Assembly (NCBI RefSeq): GCF_003065365.1
Contig: NZ_CP023276.1
Span: 496,001-560,000, forward strand
Direction of reading: 5' to 3'
From: Polynucleobacter difficilis
Lineage (GTDB): Bacteria > Pseudomonadota > Gammaproteobacteria > Burkholderiales > Burkholderiaceae
DNA: 64,000 nt
Shown: positions 42,367-50,892 of the stretch, piece by piece
Position numbering within the stretch: position 1 is the stretch's first letter
Layout of the letters: each line of letters begins with the position of its first letter
Translations under genes and position numbers: made by a program
The notes under the pieces: model-generated
Database searches by the model: none
Told to the model about the DNA's origin: nothing
What the model saw: only the letters and a program-made list of their open reading frames with translations

Positions 42367-43299
42367 ATGAAAGTTGCTCTAATCGGCAGTCAAGATTTTG
42401 GTAAGGCTGCTTTAGAGGCCTTTTTAGAGCGTGGCGACGAGGTAGTTGCGGTGTTTTGTCCGCCCGACAATCCCAAAGCTACAAAGCCTGAGATATTGAA
42501 AGAGGCAACCCTTGCAAAAGGCCTCGTGCCCTTGCAATTTGCCTCGCTCAAGAGCCCCGAGGCGGCGGATGCGATGCGCAATAGTGGTGCAGACATTTGC
42601 GTGATGGCCTATGTTCTGCAATTTGTGCCGCAAGAGCTTGCCAAGATACCGCGCTTGGGCACGATTCAATACCATCCCTCATTGCTACCGAAGTACCGTG
42701 GCCCGAGCGCCATTAACTGGGCTATTGCCTTGGGCGAGAGCAAGACAGGCCTCACCATTTTCCGGCCATCCGATGGCCTGGATGAGGGTGAAGTGATTTT
42801 GCAAAAAGAAGTGGCGATTGGCGCAAACGATACCCTGGGATCGGTTTACTTTGATCACCTATTTCCGCTTGGGGTTCAGGCGCTATTAGAGGCTGCTGAT
42901 CTGGTTGCTGCAAGCAAGCATCAAGAGATAGTGCAAGATGAAGCGCTCGCCAATTACGAAGGCTGGTTCGATCAAGCGGCTGCCCGCATCCATTGGTCAA
43001 ACCACATTACGCAGATCCATAACTTGATTCGGGCCTGCAATCCAGCGCCTGGCGCTTGGACCATGGTCGGCGAACAAAAGGTACAGATTTATGACGTGAA
43101 GAAACACGTCACGGCGACCTATGGCGCTGTCAAAGGTAAGCCTGGCCAGATCACGGCGATTGGTTCGGAATCCTTTTTTGTGACCTGCCATGGCGGTCAG
43201 ATTGAGGTACTCAAGGCCAAAGGGGCTGCTGGTAAAGTCAGCGGCGCAGAGCTGGCTAAAAGCCTTGGTTTAACGGTAGACCAATTTTTTACTGCTTAA
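42367..43299 (+). CDS. Stand-alone formyltransferase resembling the ALDH1L 10-formyl-THF hydrolase domain
   Basis: A 310-residue formyltransferase-fold protein. Residues 1 to about 190 are the formyl-folate binding domain with IQYHPSLLPKYRGPSAINW and DGLDEGEVILQKE; His103 and Asp139 keep the 36-residue spacing of the catalytic pair. The Asn of methionyl-tRNA formyltransferase (N-x-H) is replaced by Gln101. The C-terminal half has IHNLIRACNPAPGAWT, as in the hydrolase domain of 10-formyltetrahydrofolate dehydrogenase. So it is probably not the housekeeping Fmt. The start abuts the stop of the second CoA-transferase, pointing to a shared step on a formyl group, for example linking formyl-CoA or formate with the folate pool. 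Confidence 0.82.
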   Translation: MKVALIGSQDFGKAALEAFLERGDEVVAVFCPPDNPKATKPEILKEATLAKGLVPLQFASLKSPEAADAMRNSGADICVMAYVLQFVPQELAKIPRLGTIQYHPSLLPKYRGPSAINWAIALGESKTGLTIFRPSDGLDEGEVILQKEVAIGANDTLGSVYFDHLFPLGVQALLEAADLVAASKHQEIVQDEALANYEGWFDQAAARIHWSNHITQIHNLIRACNPAPGAWTMVGEQKVQIYDVKKHVTATYGAVKGKPGQITAIGSESFFVTCHGGQIEVLKAKGAAGKVSGAELAKSLGLTVDQFFTA

Positions 43300-43305
43300 G
43301 GAAAG

Positions 43306-43331
43306 AAGACCCAACTGGCGGCGCGGGTCTT
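43306..43331. terminator. Hairpin between convergent genes
   Basis: AAGACCC (43306-43312) pairs with GGGTCTT (43325-43331) around a 12-base GC-rich loop in the 37-base gap between the formyltransferase gene and panC. On the minus strand it is followed by CTTTCC. It may end transcription from both sides, although a clean T-run is missing. Confidence 0.45.
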
Positions 43332-43336
43332 AGGTC

Positions 43337-44188
43337 TTAGATCTCTAAGTTATCAATCAGGCGGGTTTTACCGAGCTTCGCGGCGGTCACAATCACGAGC
43401 GGCTGACCGCCATCCAAATCGGCTTGAGTAGGTCTGGCTAAATCCCGTTGCTGGCGAATCGCCATGTAGTCGGGCTTCCACCCCCGAGTTTGCATTTGCA
43501 TCAAGGCGTTCGCCTCGATATCCAGCAAAGAACTTACCGTCTTTTCTTTTAAGCCAAGCACCTGCTCGCGCATCGCGCTTAACTGGCGTTGCAGTGCCGG
43601 CGCTTCCGCGCGCTCGCTTGCAGAAAGATAGATGTTGCGTGAGGACAGGGCTAACCCATCTTCAGCGCGAATGGTTTCGGCTGGAACAATATCAACCGGT
43701 AAGGCAAATTGACTCGCCATCTGACGAACGATCATCAGCTGCTGGTAATCTTTTTTTCCAAAGACTGCAACGCGTGGCTGCACACAGGAAAAGAGTTTTA
43801 AAACAACCGTGCAGACGCCCTTAAAAAAACCAGGCCTGAACTCCCCTTCAAGAATATCGCCGAGTTGTTGTGGTGGATCAACACGGTATTCTTGTGGCTG
43901 TGGGTAGAGGTCTTTTTCAGTTGGGGCAAATAAAATGTAGACCCCTTCTTTTTCAAGTTTATCGATGTCGGCCTGCATGGTCCGAGGGTAGCTATCAAAG
44001 TCTTCGTTCGGACCAAATTGCAAGCGGTTTACAAAAATACTGGCTACCACCGGATCGCCGTGTTGGCGCGCCAAGCGCATTAACGATAAATGGCCTTCGT
44101 GTAGATTGCCCATGGTGGGCACAAACGAGGCGCGATTTTGACCCCGCAAATGATCACGTAACTCATTGATATCACTAATTATTTTCAT
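43337..44188 (-). CDS. panC: Pantoate-beta-alanine ligase
   Basis: A 283-residue pantothenate synthetase that joins pantoate and beta-alanine, a step of CoA synthesis. FVPTMGNLHEGHLSL holds the HIGH-like motif; FVNRLQFGPNEDFDSYPRT, FGKKDYQQLMIVRQM and LALSSRNIYLS (KMSKS-equivalent) are present. The start overlaps the scpA stop by four bases. It ends 37 bases from the formyltransferase gene. Confidence 0.96.
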   Translation of the reverse strand: MKIISDINELRDHLRGQNRASFVPTMGNLHEGHLSLMRLARQHGDPVVASIFVNRLQFGPNEDFDSYPRTMQADIDKLEKEGVYILFAPTEKDLYPQPQEYRVDPPQQLGDILEGEFRPGFFKGVCTVVLKLFSCVQPRVAVFGKKDYQQLMIVRQMASQFALPVDIVPAETIRAEDGLALSSRNIYLSASERAEAPALQRQLSAMREQVLGLKEKTVSSLLDIEANALMQMQTRGWKPDYMAIRQQRDLARPTQADLDGGQPLVIVTAAKLGKTRLIDNLEI

Positions 44189-45048
44189 GCGCTGGGGGTG
44201 TAAGCCAAACGCACGTAAATGGGAGCATAGGGCTCTGCTTGGGTAATCTCTACCAAGGCTTCCCGTGACAGTTCGAGCATGGCAATGAAATTCACAATCA
44301 CCACGGGCACACCATTGCCCAAGGCAATCGCATCTTCAAATAATTCGCTGAACTCAACAAAGCGCGTGCTTTGCAGGCGACGCAAAATGCGCGTCATAAA
44401 ATCACGCACCGATAGAGTTTCACGGGTGATGGTGTGGTGCTGATTTAATTTTGCTCGGTGCAATACATCACGCCAAGCCATTTGCAAGTCTTCTAAATTC
44501 ACTTCGGGCCAAGTGACGGCGACCGTTGTATCAACATAGCCATGCGCAATTTGGAAGTCACGCCCTTGCTGCGGAATCTGGTCTAACTCTTGTGCTGCCA
44601 ACTTCATGCGCTCATATTCAAGCAGTCGACGCACCAACTCAGCGCGCGGATCTTCAACCTCTTCTTCGCTATCAGCCTTTTTCATTGGCAGAAGCATGCG
44701 GGATTTGATTTCAATCAGCATGGCTGCCATGAGCAGATACTCTGCAGCCAACTCTAAATTAGTGTGGCGAATTTGATCAATGTAGGTCAAGTATTGGGAC
44801 GTGACCTGTGCCATCGGAATATCCAGAACATTGAAGTTCTGTTTGCGAATGAGGTAGAGCAGTAAATCGAGTGGGCCTTCAAACGCCTCGAGGAAAACCT
44901 CGAGCGCATCGGGCGGAATGTACAGGTCTGTAGGGAGCTTAAAAAGGGGCTCGCCATACAGTTTGGCAAACGCCTCTGACATGCCATCGGTAACCGAGGG
45001 CGTGCTGTCAAATAAGCCATCTACCGGCTGGACCAGGGGGTCATTCAT
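44185..45048 (-). CDS. scpA: Segregation and condensation protein A
   Basis: A 287-residue kleisin subunit of the SMC-ScpAB condensin. The N-terminal block FEGPLDLLLYLIRKQNFNVLDIPMAQVTSQYL and YLLMAAMLIEIKSRMLLP are diagnostic; the C-terminal winged helix (about residues 200-285) contacts the SMC head. About 40 extra residues precede the core. It overlaps the DUF3460 gene by eight bases and panC by four. Confidence 0.95.
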   Translation of the reverse strand: MNDPLVQPVDGLFDSTPSVTDGMSEAFAKLYGEPLFKLPTDLYIPPDALEVFLEAFEGPLDLLLYLIRKQNFNVLDIPMAQVTSQYLTYIDQIRHTNLELAAEYLLMAAMLIEIKSRMLLPMKKADSEEEVEDPRAELVRRLLEYERMKLAAQELDQIPQQGRDFQIAHGYVDTTVAVTWPEVNLEDLQMAWRDVLHRAKLNQHHTITRETLSVRDFMTRILRRLQSTRFVEFSELFEDAIALGNGVPVVIVNFIAMLELSREALVEITQAEPYAPIYVRLAYTPSA

Positions 45049-45229
45049 TGGAATAAACGTATGCCCGTTGTTTGACTTTGGCGGCCTTTAGGCGGCGCTG
45101 CTCATCAATGCTAATTGGCTCTTTGTCCCAAAGGAGGGCGCGCCCAGCTTGCTGGTCTTGCTCTAAGGTGGGTTTAGCCGCTTTGAGTTTTTCTAGAAAT
45201 ACGGTGACGTCAGATTGGTATTTGCGCAT
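45041..45229 (-). CDS. DUF3460 family small protein
   Basis: A 62-residue basic protein. RKYQSDVTVFLEKLKAAKPTLEQDQQAGRALLWDKE is the DUF3460 pattern, known in betaproteobacteria next to scpA and of unknown function. No membrane segment or signal is seen. The stop overlaps the scpA start by eight bases. Confidence 0.88.
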   Translation of the reverse strand: MRKYQSDVTVFLEKLKAAKPTLEQDQQAGRALLWDKEPISIDEQRRLKAAKVKQRAYVYSNE

Positions 45230-45344
45230 ATCGATACTTAATTCTCAATAAATTCAATAACTTATAAAATCCCACGGAACTGGGCAACTCTCATTATTAA
45301 CGATTTTGTATGGCCTAAGTCAGATTTGTGTCGGCATCCCGTTT

Positions 45345-47015
45345 TTAGCTATTGGCCGCTAATAGGACGTCAATTTGGGCCGGTTCAACGCGGCTCATGA
45401 GATGGGTATAGGGTGAAATGGGTTGCTGACTGGAGAGGGGTGTATTGATGTCGCTCCAAGCCATCGGCGCTACACATAAAAAGCGTTCAACACCGGCAGC
45501 AACCTGCGGCAACACTGGTTTGAGATACAGGCTTAAACACCGAAATGCTTCCAGGGTCACGCTGCAAATTGCCTGAAGATCAGCTGTGCGCTCGGGATCT
45601 TTGGCGATGTCCCATGGTTTGTTTTCATCGACAAAGGCGTTGACTTGATCTGCCAATTCCATAATGGTGCGAACGGCTTTTGCAAACTCGCGTCCTTCAT
45701 ACAATTCAGCAATTTTGGTATTGGCTGCTCGAATCGAAATCAGCAAGGGATTTTGCATGGCGTCGTCCACAACCACACCACCAAAGCGTTTCACCAAAAA
45801 GCCGGCGCTGCGACTCGCAATATTGATGTACTTGCCAATCAAATCGCTGTTGACCCGCGCAACGAAGTCGCTCAGATTGAGGTCAAGGTCCTCCATGCTG
45901 TCGTTGAGCTTGGTTGCAAAATAGTAGCGGAACCATTCAGGATTAAAGCCCGACTCGATTACGCTATTGGCTGAGATGAGGGTGCCGCGTGACTTACTCA
46001 TCTTTTCGCCATCAACCGTCAGAAAGCCGTGTGCGAATACGTTGGTAGGGGTACGGTAGCCAGCAAAATGCAAGGTAGCAGGCCAAAACAAAGTATGGAA
46101 ATACAAAATGTCTTTGCCAATAAAGTGGTACTGCTCGGTGCTGCTATCGGGCTTCACCCACTCATTAAAATCCAGATCTTTGTCAGTACAGTATTTTAAG
46201 AAACTGGCGTAGTAGCCAATTGGGGCATCAAGCCAAACATAGAAATACTTACCGGGTGCATCGGGGATCTCAAAGCCAAAGTAGGGGGCATCGCGCGAAA
46301 TATCCCAGTCGCCCAATTTGCTGTCACCAGCTTGCCCAACCCACTCTTTCATTTTGTTGCGGGCTTCGGGTTGCAGCGGCGTACGAACCTGGGTCCAGTC
46401 GCGCAAGAAGGTTTCACAGCGGGGGTCGGATAGCTTGAAGAAGTAGTGATCAGACACTTTGCGAATCGGTGTCGCGCCACTGACGACCGAGAAGGGATCA
46501 ATTAAGTCGGTAGGCGCATAGGTGGCGCCGCATTTTTCACAGGAGTCGCCATATTGATCGGGCGCTTTGCATTTCGGGCACTTACCTTTAATAAAGCGAT
46601 CCGGGAGGAACATTTCTTTAACGGGATCATATGCCTGCTCGATGGCGCGCTTTTCAATCAGACCCGCGTCGCGAAGCTTGAGGTAAATGTCTCCCGCCAG
46701 CTTTTCATTTTCAGGACTATCGGTGGTGTAGTAATGATCAAAGGAGATTAAAAATGCATCGAAGTCACGCTTATGCTCTTGCCACACTTTTGCAATCAGC
46801 TCTTTGGGGGTCAGCCCCTCTTTCTCTGCGCGCAGCATGATGGGTGTGCCATGGGTGTCATCTGCCCCCATGTAATGCACTTCATGACCCTGCATCCGTT
46901 GATAGCGAGCCCAAATATCCGTTTGAATGTATTCCACCAAATGGCCAATGTGAATCTGCCCATTGGCATAAGGCAGGGCAGAGGTAACTAAAAGGCGGCG
47001 TGGTGAACGACTCAT
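45345..47015 (-). CDS. metG: Methionine-tRNA ligase
   Basis: A 556-residue class I synthetase. The HIGH motif is in LPYANGQIHIGHLVEY, the zinc knuckle is CPKCKAPDQYGDSCEKCG, and KMSKS is in GEKMSKSRGT. The protein ends soon after the anticodon-binding helical domain, so the C-terminal tRNA-binding EMAP-like domain of E. coli MetG (677 residues) is absent; this shorter form is common. It is divergent from fdhD with about 140 bases between starts. Confidence 0.96.
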   Translation of the reverse strand: MSRSPRRLLVTSALPYANGQIHIGHLVEYIQTDIWARYQRMQGHEVHYMGADDTHGTPIMLRAEKEGLTPKELIAKVWQEHKRDFDAFLISFDHYYTTDSPENEKLAGDIYLKLRDAGLIEKRAIEQAYDPVKEMFLPDRFIKGKCPKCKAPDQYGDSCEKCGATYAPTDLIDPFSVVSGATPIRKVSDHYFFKLSDPRCETFLRDWTQVRTPLQPEARNKMKEWVGQAGDSKLGDWDISRDAPYFGFEIPDAPGKYFYVWLDAPIGYYASFLKYCTDKDLDFNEWVKPDSSTEQYHFIGKDILYFHTLFWPATLHFAGYRTPTNVFAHGFLTVDGEKMSKSRGTLISANSVIESGFNPEWFRYYFATKLNDSMEDLDLNLSDFVARVNSDLIGKYINIASRSAGFLVKRFGGVVVDDAMQNPLLISIRAANTKIAELYEGREFAKAVRTIMELADQVNAFVDENKPWDIAKDPERTADLQAICSVTLEAFRCLSLYLKPVLPQVAAGVERFLCVAPMAWSDINTPLSSQQPISPYTHLMSRVEPAQIDVLLAANS

Positions 47016-47154
47016 GCTGTAGGCGGGGTACGGTTTGGGTAAAAGGGCAAAATTGGGCTTTTATGTGAATTATGCTGCTAGAGCATGGATTTTAGACTGC
47101 GGTTAAAGTAAGGCTCACATTTAAAATACCAAGAATGAATCAAGGAACGCGTGT

Positions 47155-47997
47155 ATGGCAGTAAATCCCCGAATTGCGATGTCCAATGCTTCTGTCCCTC
47201 TCATCCATGAGGTCCAGATCATTGATGAGGCTGGGCGCCATAAAACCGTCCATGTACCGGGTGAGCGCTCGCTGACGATTTATTTGGACAAGCGTGAGCT
47301 TGTCACCCTCATGACCCTGGGTAGCGCCCCTGAGGCCCTGGTACTGGGCTATTTGCGCAACCAACGGCTGGTGGAATCGCCGGACGACATTGAAAGCATC
47401 CAGGTTGATTGGGAAACCGATTCGGCCGCAGTCAAAACTCGGCGCAGCACCGTCGATATCGATCAAATGACCAGTAAGCGGATTGTGACCACCGGTTGCG
47501 GACAGGGCACCATGTTTGGCGGCCTCATCGAAGAAATGGAACAAATCCGCCTGGCGGATGGCCCCACCTTGAATCAGGCGGCGATTGTGGACCTCATCGA
47601 CCAAATTCGCCAACACGACACCATCTACAAGAAATCCGGCTCGGTGCATGCCTGCGCCGTATTTGAGCGCAAGGGCGAGGATCGGGTTGAATTGCTCCAC
47701 TTTATTGAGGACGTAGGTCGCCATAATGCCGTGGACTCGATCTCTGGCCTGATGTGGCTTGCCGACAAGGCAGGTCGCGATTTGGTGTTTTTTACAACCG
47801 GGCGCTTAACCTCGGAGATGGTCATTAAGGGGGCTCAAATGGGTATCCCCTTTTTGCTAACGCGCTCAGGCGTAACCCAGATGGGCCTTGAGCTTGCCCA
47901 AAAGACCCACCTGACGCTTCTATCGCGTTGCTCGGGAACCCATTTTGAGATTTACAACGCCCCTGAGCGGGTTGTTTTTAGTCCGCCCAAGCCGTAA
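47155..47997 (+). CDS. fdhD: Formate dehydrogenase accessory sulfurtransferase FdhD
   Basis: A 280-residue FdhD-family protein that passes sulfur from IscS to the molybdenum cofactor of formate dehydrogenase. LVLGYLRNQRLVESPDDI, the KSGSVHACAVF block, EDVGRHNAVDSI and FFTTGRLTSEMVIKG are family features. The active loop reads TTGCGQGTMF, with one cysteine rather than the CxxC of E. coli FdhD. No formate dehydrogenase is in the window, but formate is the expected end product of the oxalate genes at 37-41 kb. AAGGAA lies before the ATG. Confidence 0.93.
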   Translation: MAVNPRIAMSNASVPLIHEVQIIDEAGRHKTVHVPGERSLTIYLDKRELVTLMTLGSAPEALVLGYLRNQRLVESPDDIESIQVDWETDSAAVKTRRSTVDIDQMTSKRIVTTGCGQGTMFGGLIEEMEQIRLADGPTLNQAAIVDLIDQIRQHDTIYKKSGSVHACAVFERKGEDRVELLHFIEDVGRHNAVDSISGLMWLADKAGRDLVFFTTGRLTSEMVIKGAQMGIPFLLTRSGVTQMGLELAQKTHLTLLSRCSGTHFEIYNAPERVVFSPPKP

Positions 47998-48038
47998 ATA
48001 GATGGTCTTCGGGACCGTCTTGGTTTTACAATTCCGCC

Positions 48039-48605
48039 ATGACTATTAAATCCGACCACTGGATACGCCGTATGGCCGAAGAGGGCATGATCAGCCCGTT
48101 TGAGCCTGGCCAAATCCGCCAAGACGCCGCTGGACAAAAAATCGTGAGCTACGGTACCTCGAGCTATGGTTATGACATTCGTTGTGCGAACGAATTCAAG
48201 ATCTTCACGAACATCAACAGCACGATTGTGGATCCAAAACATTTCGATGAAAAATCCTTCGTGGATTTTCAGGGGGATGTGTGCATTATTCCGCCCAACT
48301 CCTTTGCATTAGCACGTACGGTCGAATACTTCAAAATCCCACGCAGCGTTCTGACGATTTGCGTTGGTAAGAGTACGTATGCGCGCTGCGGCATCATTGT
48401 GAACGTCACGCCATTTGAGCCTGAGTGGGAAGGCTATGTGACCCTCGAGTTTTCAAACACCACGCCATTGCCAGCAAAAATCTATGCAGGCGAGGGCTGT
48501 GCTCAAGTTCTCTTTTTTGAAAGCGATGAAGTTTGCGGTACCTCTTATAAGGACCGCGGCGGCAAGTACCAAGGGCAGCAGGGCGTTACGCTACCGAAGA
48601 CCTAA
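48039..48605 (+). CDS. dcd: dCTP deaminase
   Basis: A 188-residue trimeric dCTP deaminase giving dUTP for thymidylate synthesis. SYGTSSYGYDIRC near residue 37, the catalytic Glu region VNVTPFEPEWEGYVTLEFSNTT, and the nucleotide-binding end YKDRGGKYQGQQGVTLPK are present. Length is normal. Confidence 0.96.
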   Translation: MTIKSDHWIRRMAEEGMISPFEPGQIRQDAAGQKIVSYGTSSYGYDIRCANEFKIFTNINSTIVDPKHFDEKSFVDFQGDVCIIPPNSFALARTVEYFKIPRSVLTICVGKSTYARCGIIVNVTPFEPEWEGYVTLEFSNTTPLPAKIYAGEGCAQVLFFESDEVCGTSYKDRGGKYQGQQGVTLPKT

Positions 48606-48634
48606 TTGCATTAGGCAATTTTCCAAAGGCACAC

Positions 48635-50890
48635 ATGAAATTTCGTTTCCCAATCATCATTATTGATGAGGACTTTCGCTCTGAAAATATTTCTGGCTCA
48701 GGCATCCGCGACCTCGCTTTAGCGATCGAAGGTGAGGGCATTGAAGTGATTGGCCTAACCAGCTATGGGGACTTAACGTCATTTGCACAGCAAGCCTCGC
48801 GCGCCTCCTGTTTTGTTTTATCGATTGATGACGAGGAATTCATCAGCGATACCGAAGACAATGACTTGCCCGCCTTAAATAATCTGCGCGCATTTGTTGC
48901 CGAAGTGCGTAAGCGCAATGAAGATATTCCGATTTTCTTGTATGGCGAGACCCGTACTTCGCGCCATATGCCCAATGACATCTTGCGTGAGTTGCATGGC
49001 TTCATTCATATGAATGAAGACACGCCGGAGTTTGTAGCACGCCACATCATTCGTGAGGCGAAGGTCTACCTCGACTCATTGGCCCCTCCCTTCTTCCGTG
49101 CCCTGACGCATTACGCCTCTGAAGGTTCATATTCCTGGCATTGTCCTGGTCACTCCGGCGGCGTTGCTTTCCTCAAAAGCCCAGTGGGCCGCATGTTCCA
49201 TCAATTCTTTGGTGAAAACATGCTGCGCGCCGACGTATGCAATGCCGTTGAAGAATTAGGTCAGTTACTTGACCATACTGGCCCAGTTCTAGCTAGCGAA
49301 CGCAATGCCGCGCGGATTTTCAATGCCGATCACTTGTTTTTCGTAACCAATGGCACGTCCACGTCTAACAAGATTGTTTGGCACTCGACGGTTGCCCCAG
49401 GTGACATTGTGTTAGTGGATCGCAATTGCCATAAATCGGTGATTCATTCGATCACCATGATGGGCGCGATTCCGATTTTCCTGATGCCAACGCGTAACCA
49501 CCTCGGCATTATTGGCCCTATTCCAAAAGAAGAGTTTGAGTGGGCCAACATCAAAAAGAAAATCGATGCCAACCCCTTCATTAAAGATAAGAACGCCATA
49601 CCCCGCGTGATGACACTCACGCAAAGTACCTACGACGGCATTATCTACAACGTCGAAATGATTAAAGAGATGCTCGATGGCAAGGTGGATTCTTTGCATT
49701 TCGATGAAGCATGGTTACCGCATGCAGCCTTCCATCCCTTCTATAAAGACATGCATGCGATTGGCGCTGACCGTAAGCGCACTAAGAAAAGCTTGATGTT
49801 CGCAACCCAATCAACCCACAAACTGTTGGCTGGCTTATCGCAAGCATCGCAAGTCTTGGTGCAAGATGCGGATGAGCATAAATTGGATCGCGATTGCTTT
49901 AATGAGGCTTACTTGATGCATACCTCTACCAGCCCGCAGTACGCCATCATTGCCTCGTGCGATGTGTCGGCTGCGATGATGGAGGCCCCAGGCGGAACTA
50001 CCTTGGTGGAGGAGTCGATTGCGGAGGCGATGGATTTCCGCAGAGCCATGCGCGAAGTCGATGAGCAATTTGGTGCCGATTGGTGGTTTAAGGTGTGGGG
50101 CCCCGATCATTTGGCTGAAGACGGTATTGGTGAACGCAATGACTGGGTTCTAGAGCCCAACGCTAGCTGGCATGACTTTGGTAAGTTGGCTGACGACTTC
50201 AATATGCTGGACCCCATCAAGGCGACCATCGTTACCCCTGGTCTTGATATTGAAGGCAACTTTGGCACAACCGGTATACCCGCGAGCATCGTCACCAAGT
50301 ATCTAGCTGAGCACGGCATTATTGTTGAAAAATGCGGACTGTATTCCTTCTTTATCATGTTCACCATTGGTATTACCAAGGGCCGCTGGAATACCTTGGT
50401 CACCGAGCTCCAGCAATTTAAAGATCACTTTGATAAAAACGCACCGCTCTGGAAAGTATTGCCCGAGTTTGTGGCCAAGCACCCGCGCTATGAACGCGTT
50501 GGCCTAAACGATATTTGCCAGCAAATTCATGCTTTTTATAAAGGCCGTGATGTTGCGCGCATGACAACGGAGATGTATACCTCCGACATGGTGCCCGCGA
50601 TGATGCCATCGGATGCTTGGGCGCAAATGGCGCACAAAAAAGTCGATCGCGTGCCATTGGATCAACTCGAAGGGCGCGTTACTGCCATGTTGGTTACGCC
50701 CTATCCACCCGGCATTCCGTTGTTGATTCCGGGCGAGCGTTTCAATAAACGCATCGTTGACTATCTCTACTTCGCACGCGACTTTAATGCACAGTTTCCT
50801 GGCTTTGAGACCGACATCCATGGCCTGGTAAAGACTGAGGTGGATGGTCGCAGCGAATACTACGTTGATTGCGTGCGTTTAGAAAAATAA
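48635..50890 (+). CDS. Orn/Lys/Arg decarboxylase, inducible type
   Basis: A 751-residue fold-type I PLP decarboxylase. Residues 1 to about 140 are the response-regulator-like wing domain; the core has SWHCPGHSGG, FFVTNGTSTSNKIV, DEAWLPHAAFHPFY and the PLP lysine in ATQSTHKLLAGLSQASQ. Length fits AdiA, LdcC and SpeF. The amino acid decarboxylated (arginine, lysine or ornithine) is not settled here; no antiporter gene is adjacent, which argues against a dedicated acid-resistance pair. AAAGG lies before the ATG. It follows dcd by 29 bases and ends two bases from the convergent TRAP permease. Confidence 0.9.
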   Translation: MKFRFPIIIIDEDFRSENISGSGIRDLALAIEGEGIEVIGLTSYGDLTSFAQQASRASCFVLSIDDEEFISDTEDNDLPALNNLRAFVAEVRKRNEDIPIFLYGETRTSRHMPNDILRELHGFIHMNEDTPEFVARHIIREAKVYLDSLAPPFFRALTHYASEGSYSWHCPGHSGGVAFLKSPVGRMFHQFFGENMLRADVCNAVEELGQLLDHTGPVLASERNAARIFNADHLFFVTNGTSTSNKIVWHSTVAPGDIVLVDRNCHKSVIHSITMMGAIPIFLMPTRNHLGIIGPIPKEEFEWANIKKKIDANPFIKDKNAIPRVMTLTQSTYDGIIYNVEMIKEMLDGKVDSLHFDEAWLPHAAFHPFYKDMHAIGADRKRTKKSLMFATQSTHKLLAGLSQASQVLVQDADEHKLDRDCFNEAYLMHTSTSPQYAIIASCDVSAAMMEAPGGTTLVEESIAEAMDFRRAMREVDEQFGADWWFKVWGPDHLAEDGIGERNDWVLEPNASWHDFGKLADDFNMLDPIKATIVTPGLDIEGNFGTTGIPASIVTKYLAEHGIIVEKCGLYSFFIMFTIGITKGRWNTLVTELQQFKDHFDKNAPLWKVLPEFVAKHPRYERVGLNDICQQIHAFYKGRDVARMTTEMYTSDMVPAMMPSDAWAQMAHKKVDRVPLDQLEGRVTAMLVTPYPPGIPLLIPGERFNKRIVDYLYFARDFNAQFPGFETDIHGLVKTEVDGRSEYYVDCVRLEK

Positions 50891-50892
50891 GT

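Noticed and set aside
44185..45048. panC next to the oxalate genes as part of the oxalate operon
   Set aside because: panC is on the opposite strand and overlaps scpA, so it belongs to that housekeeping group.
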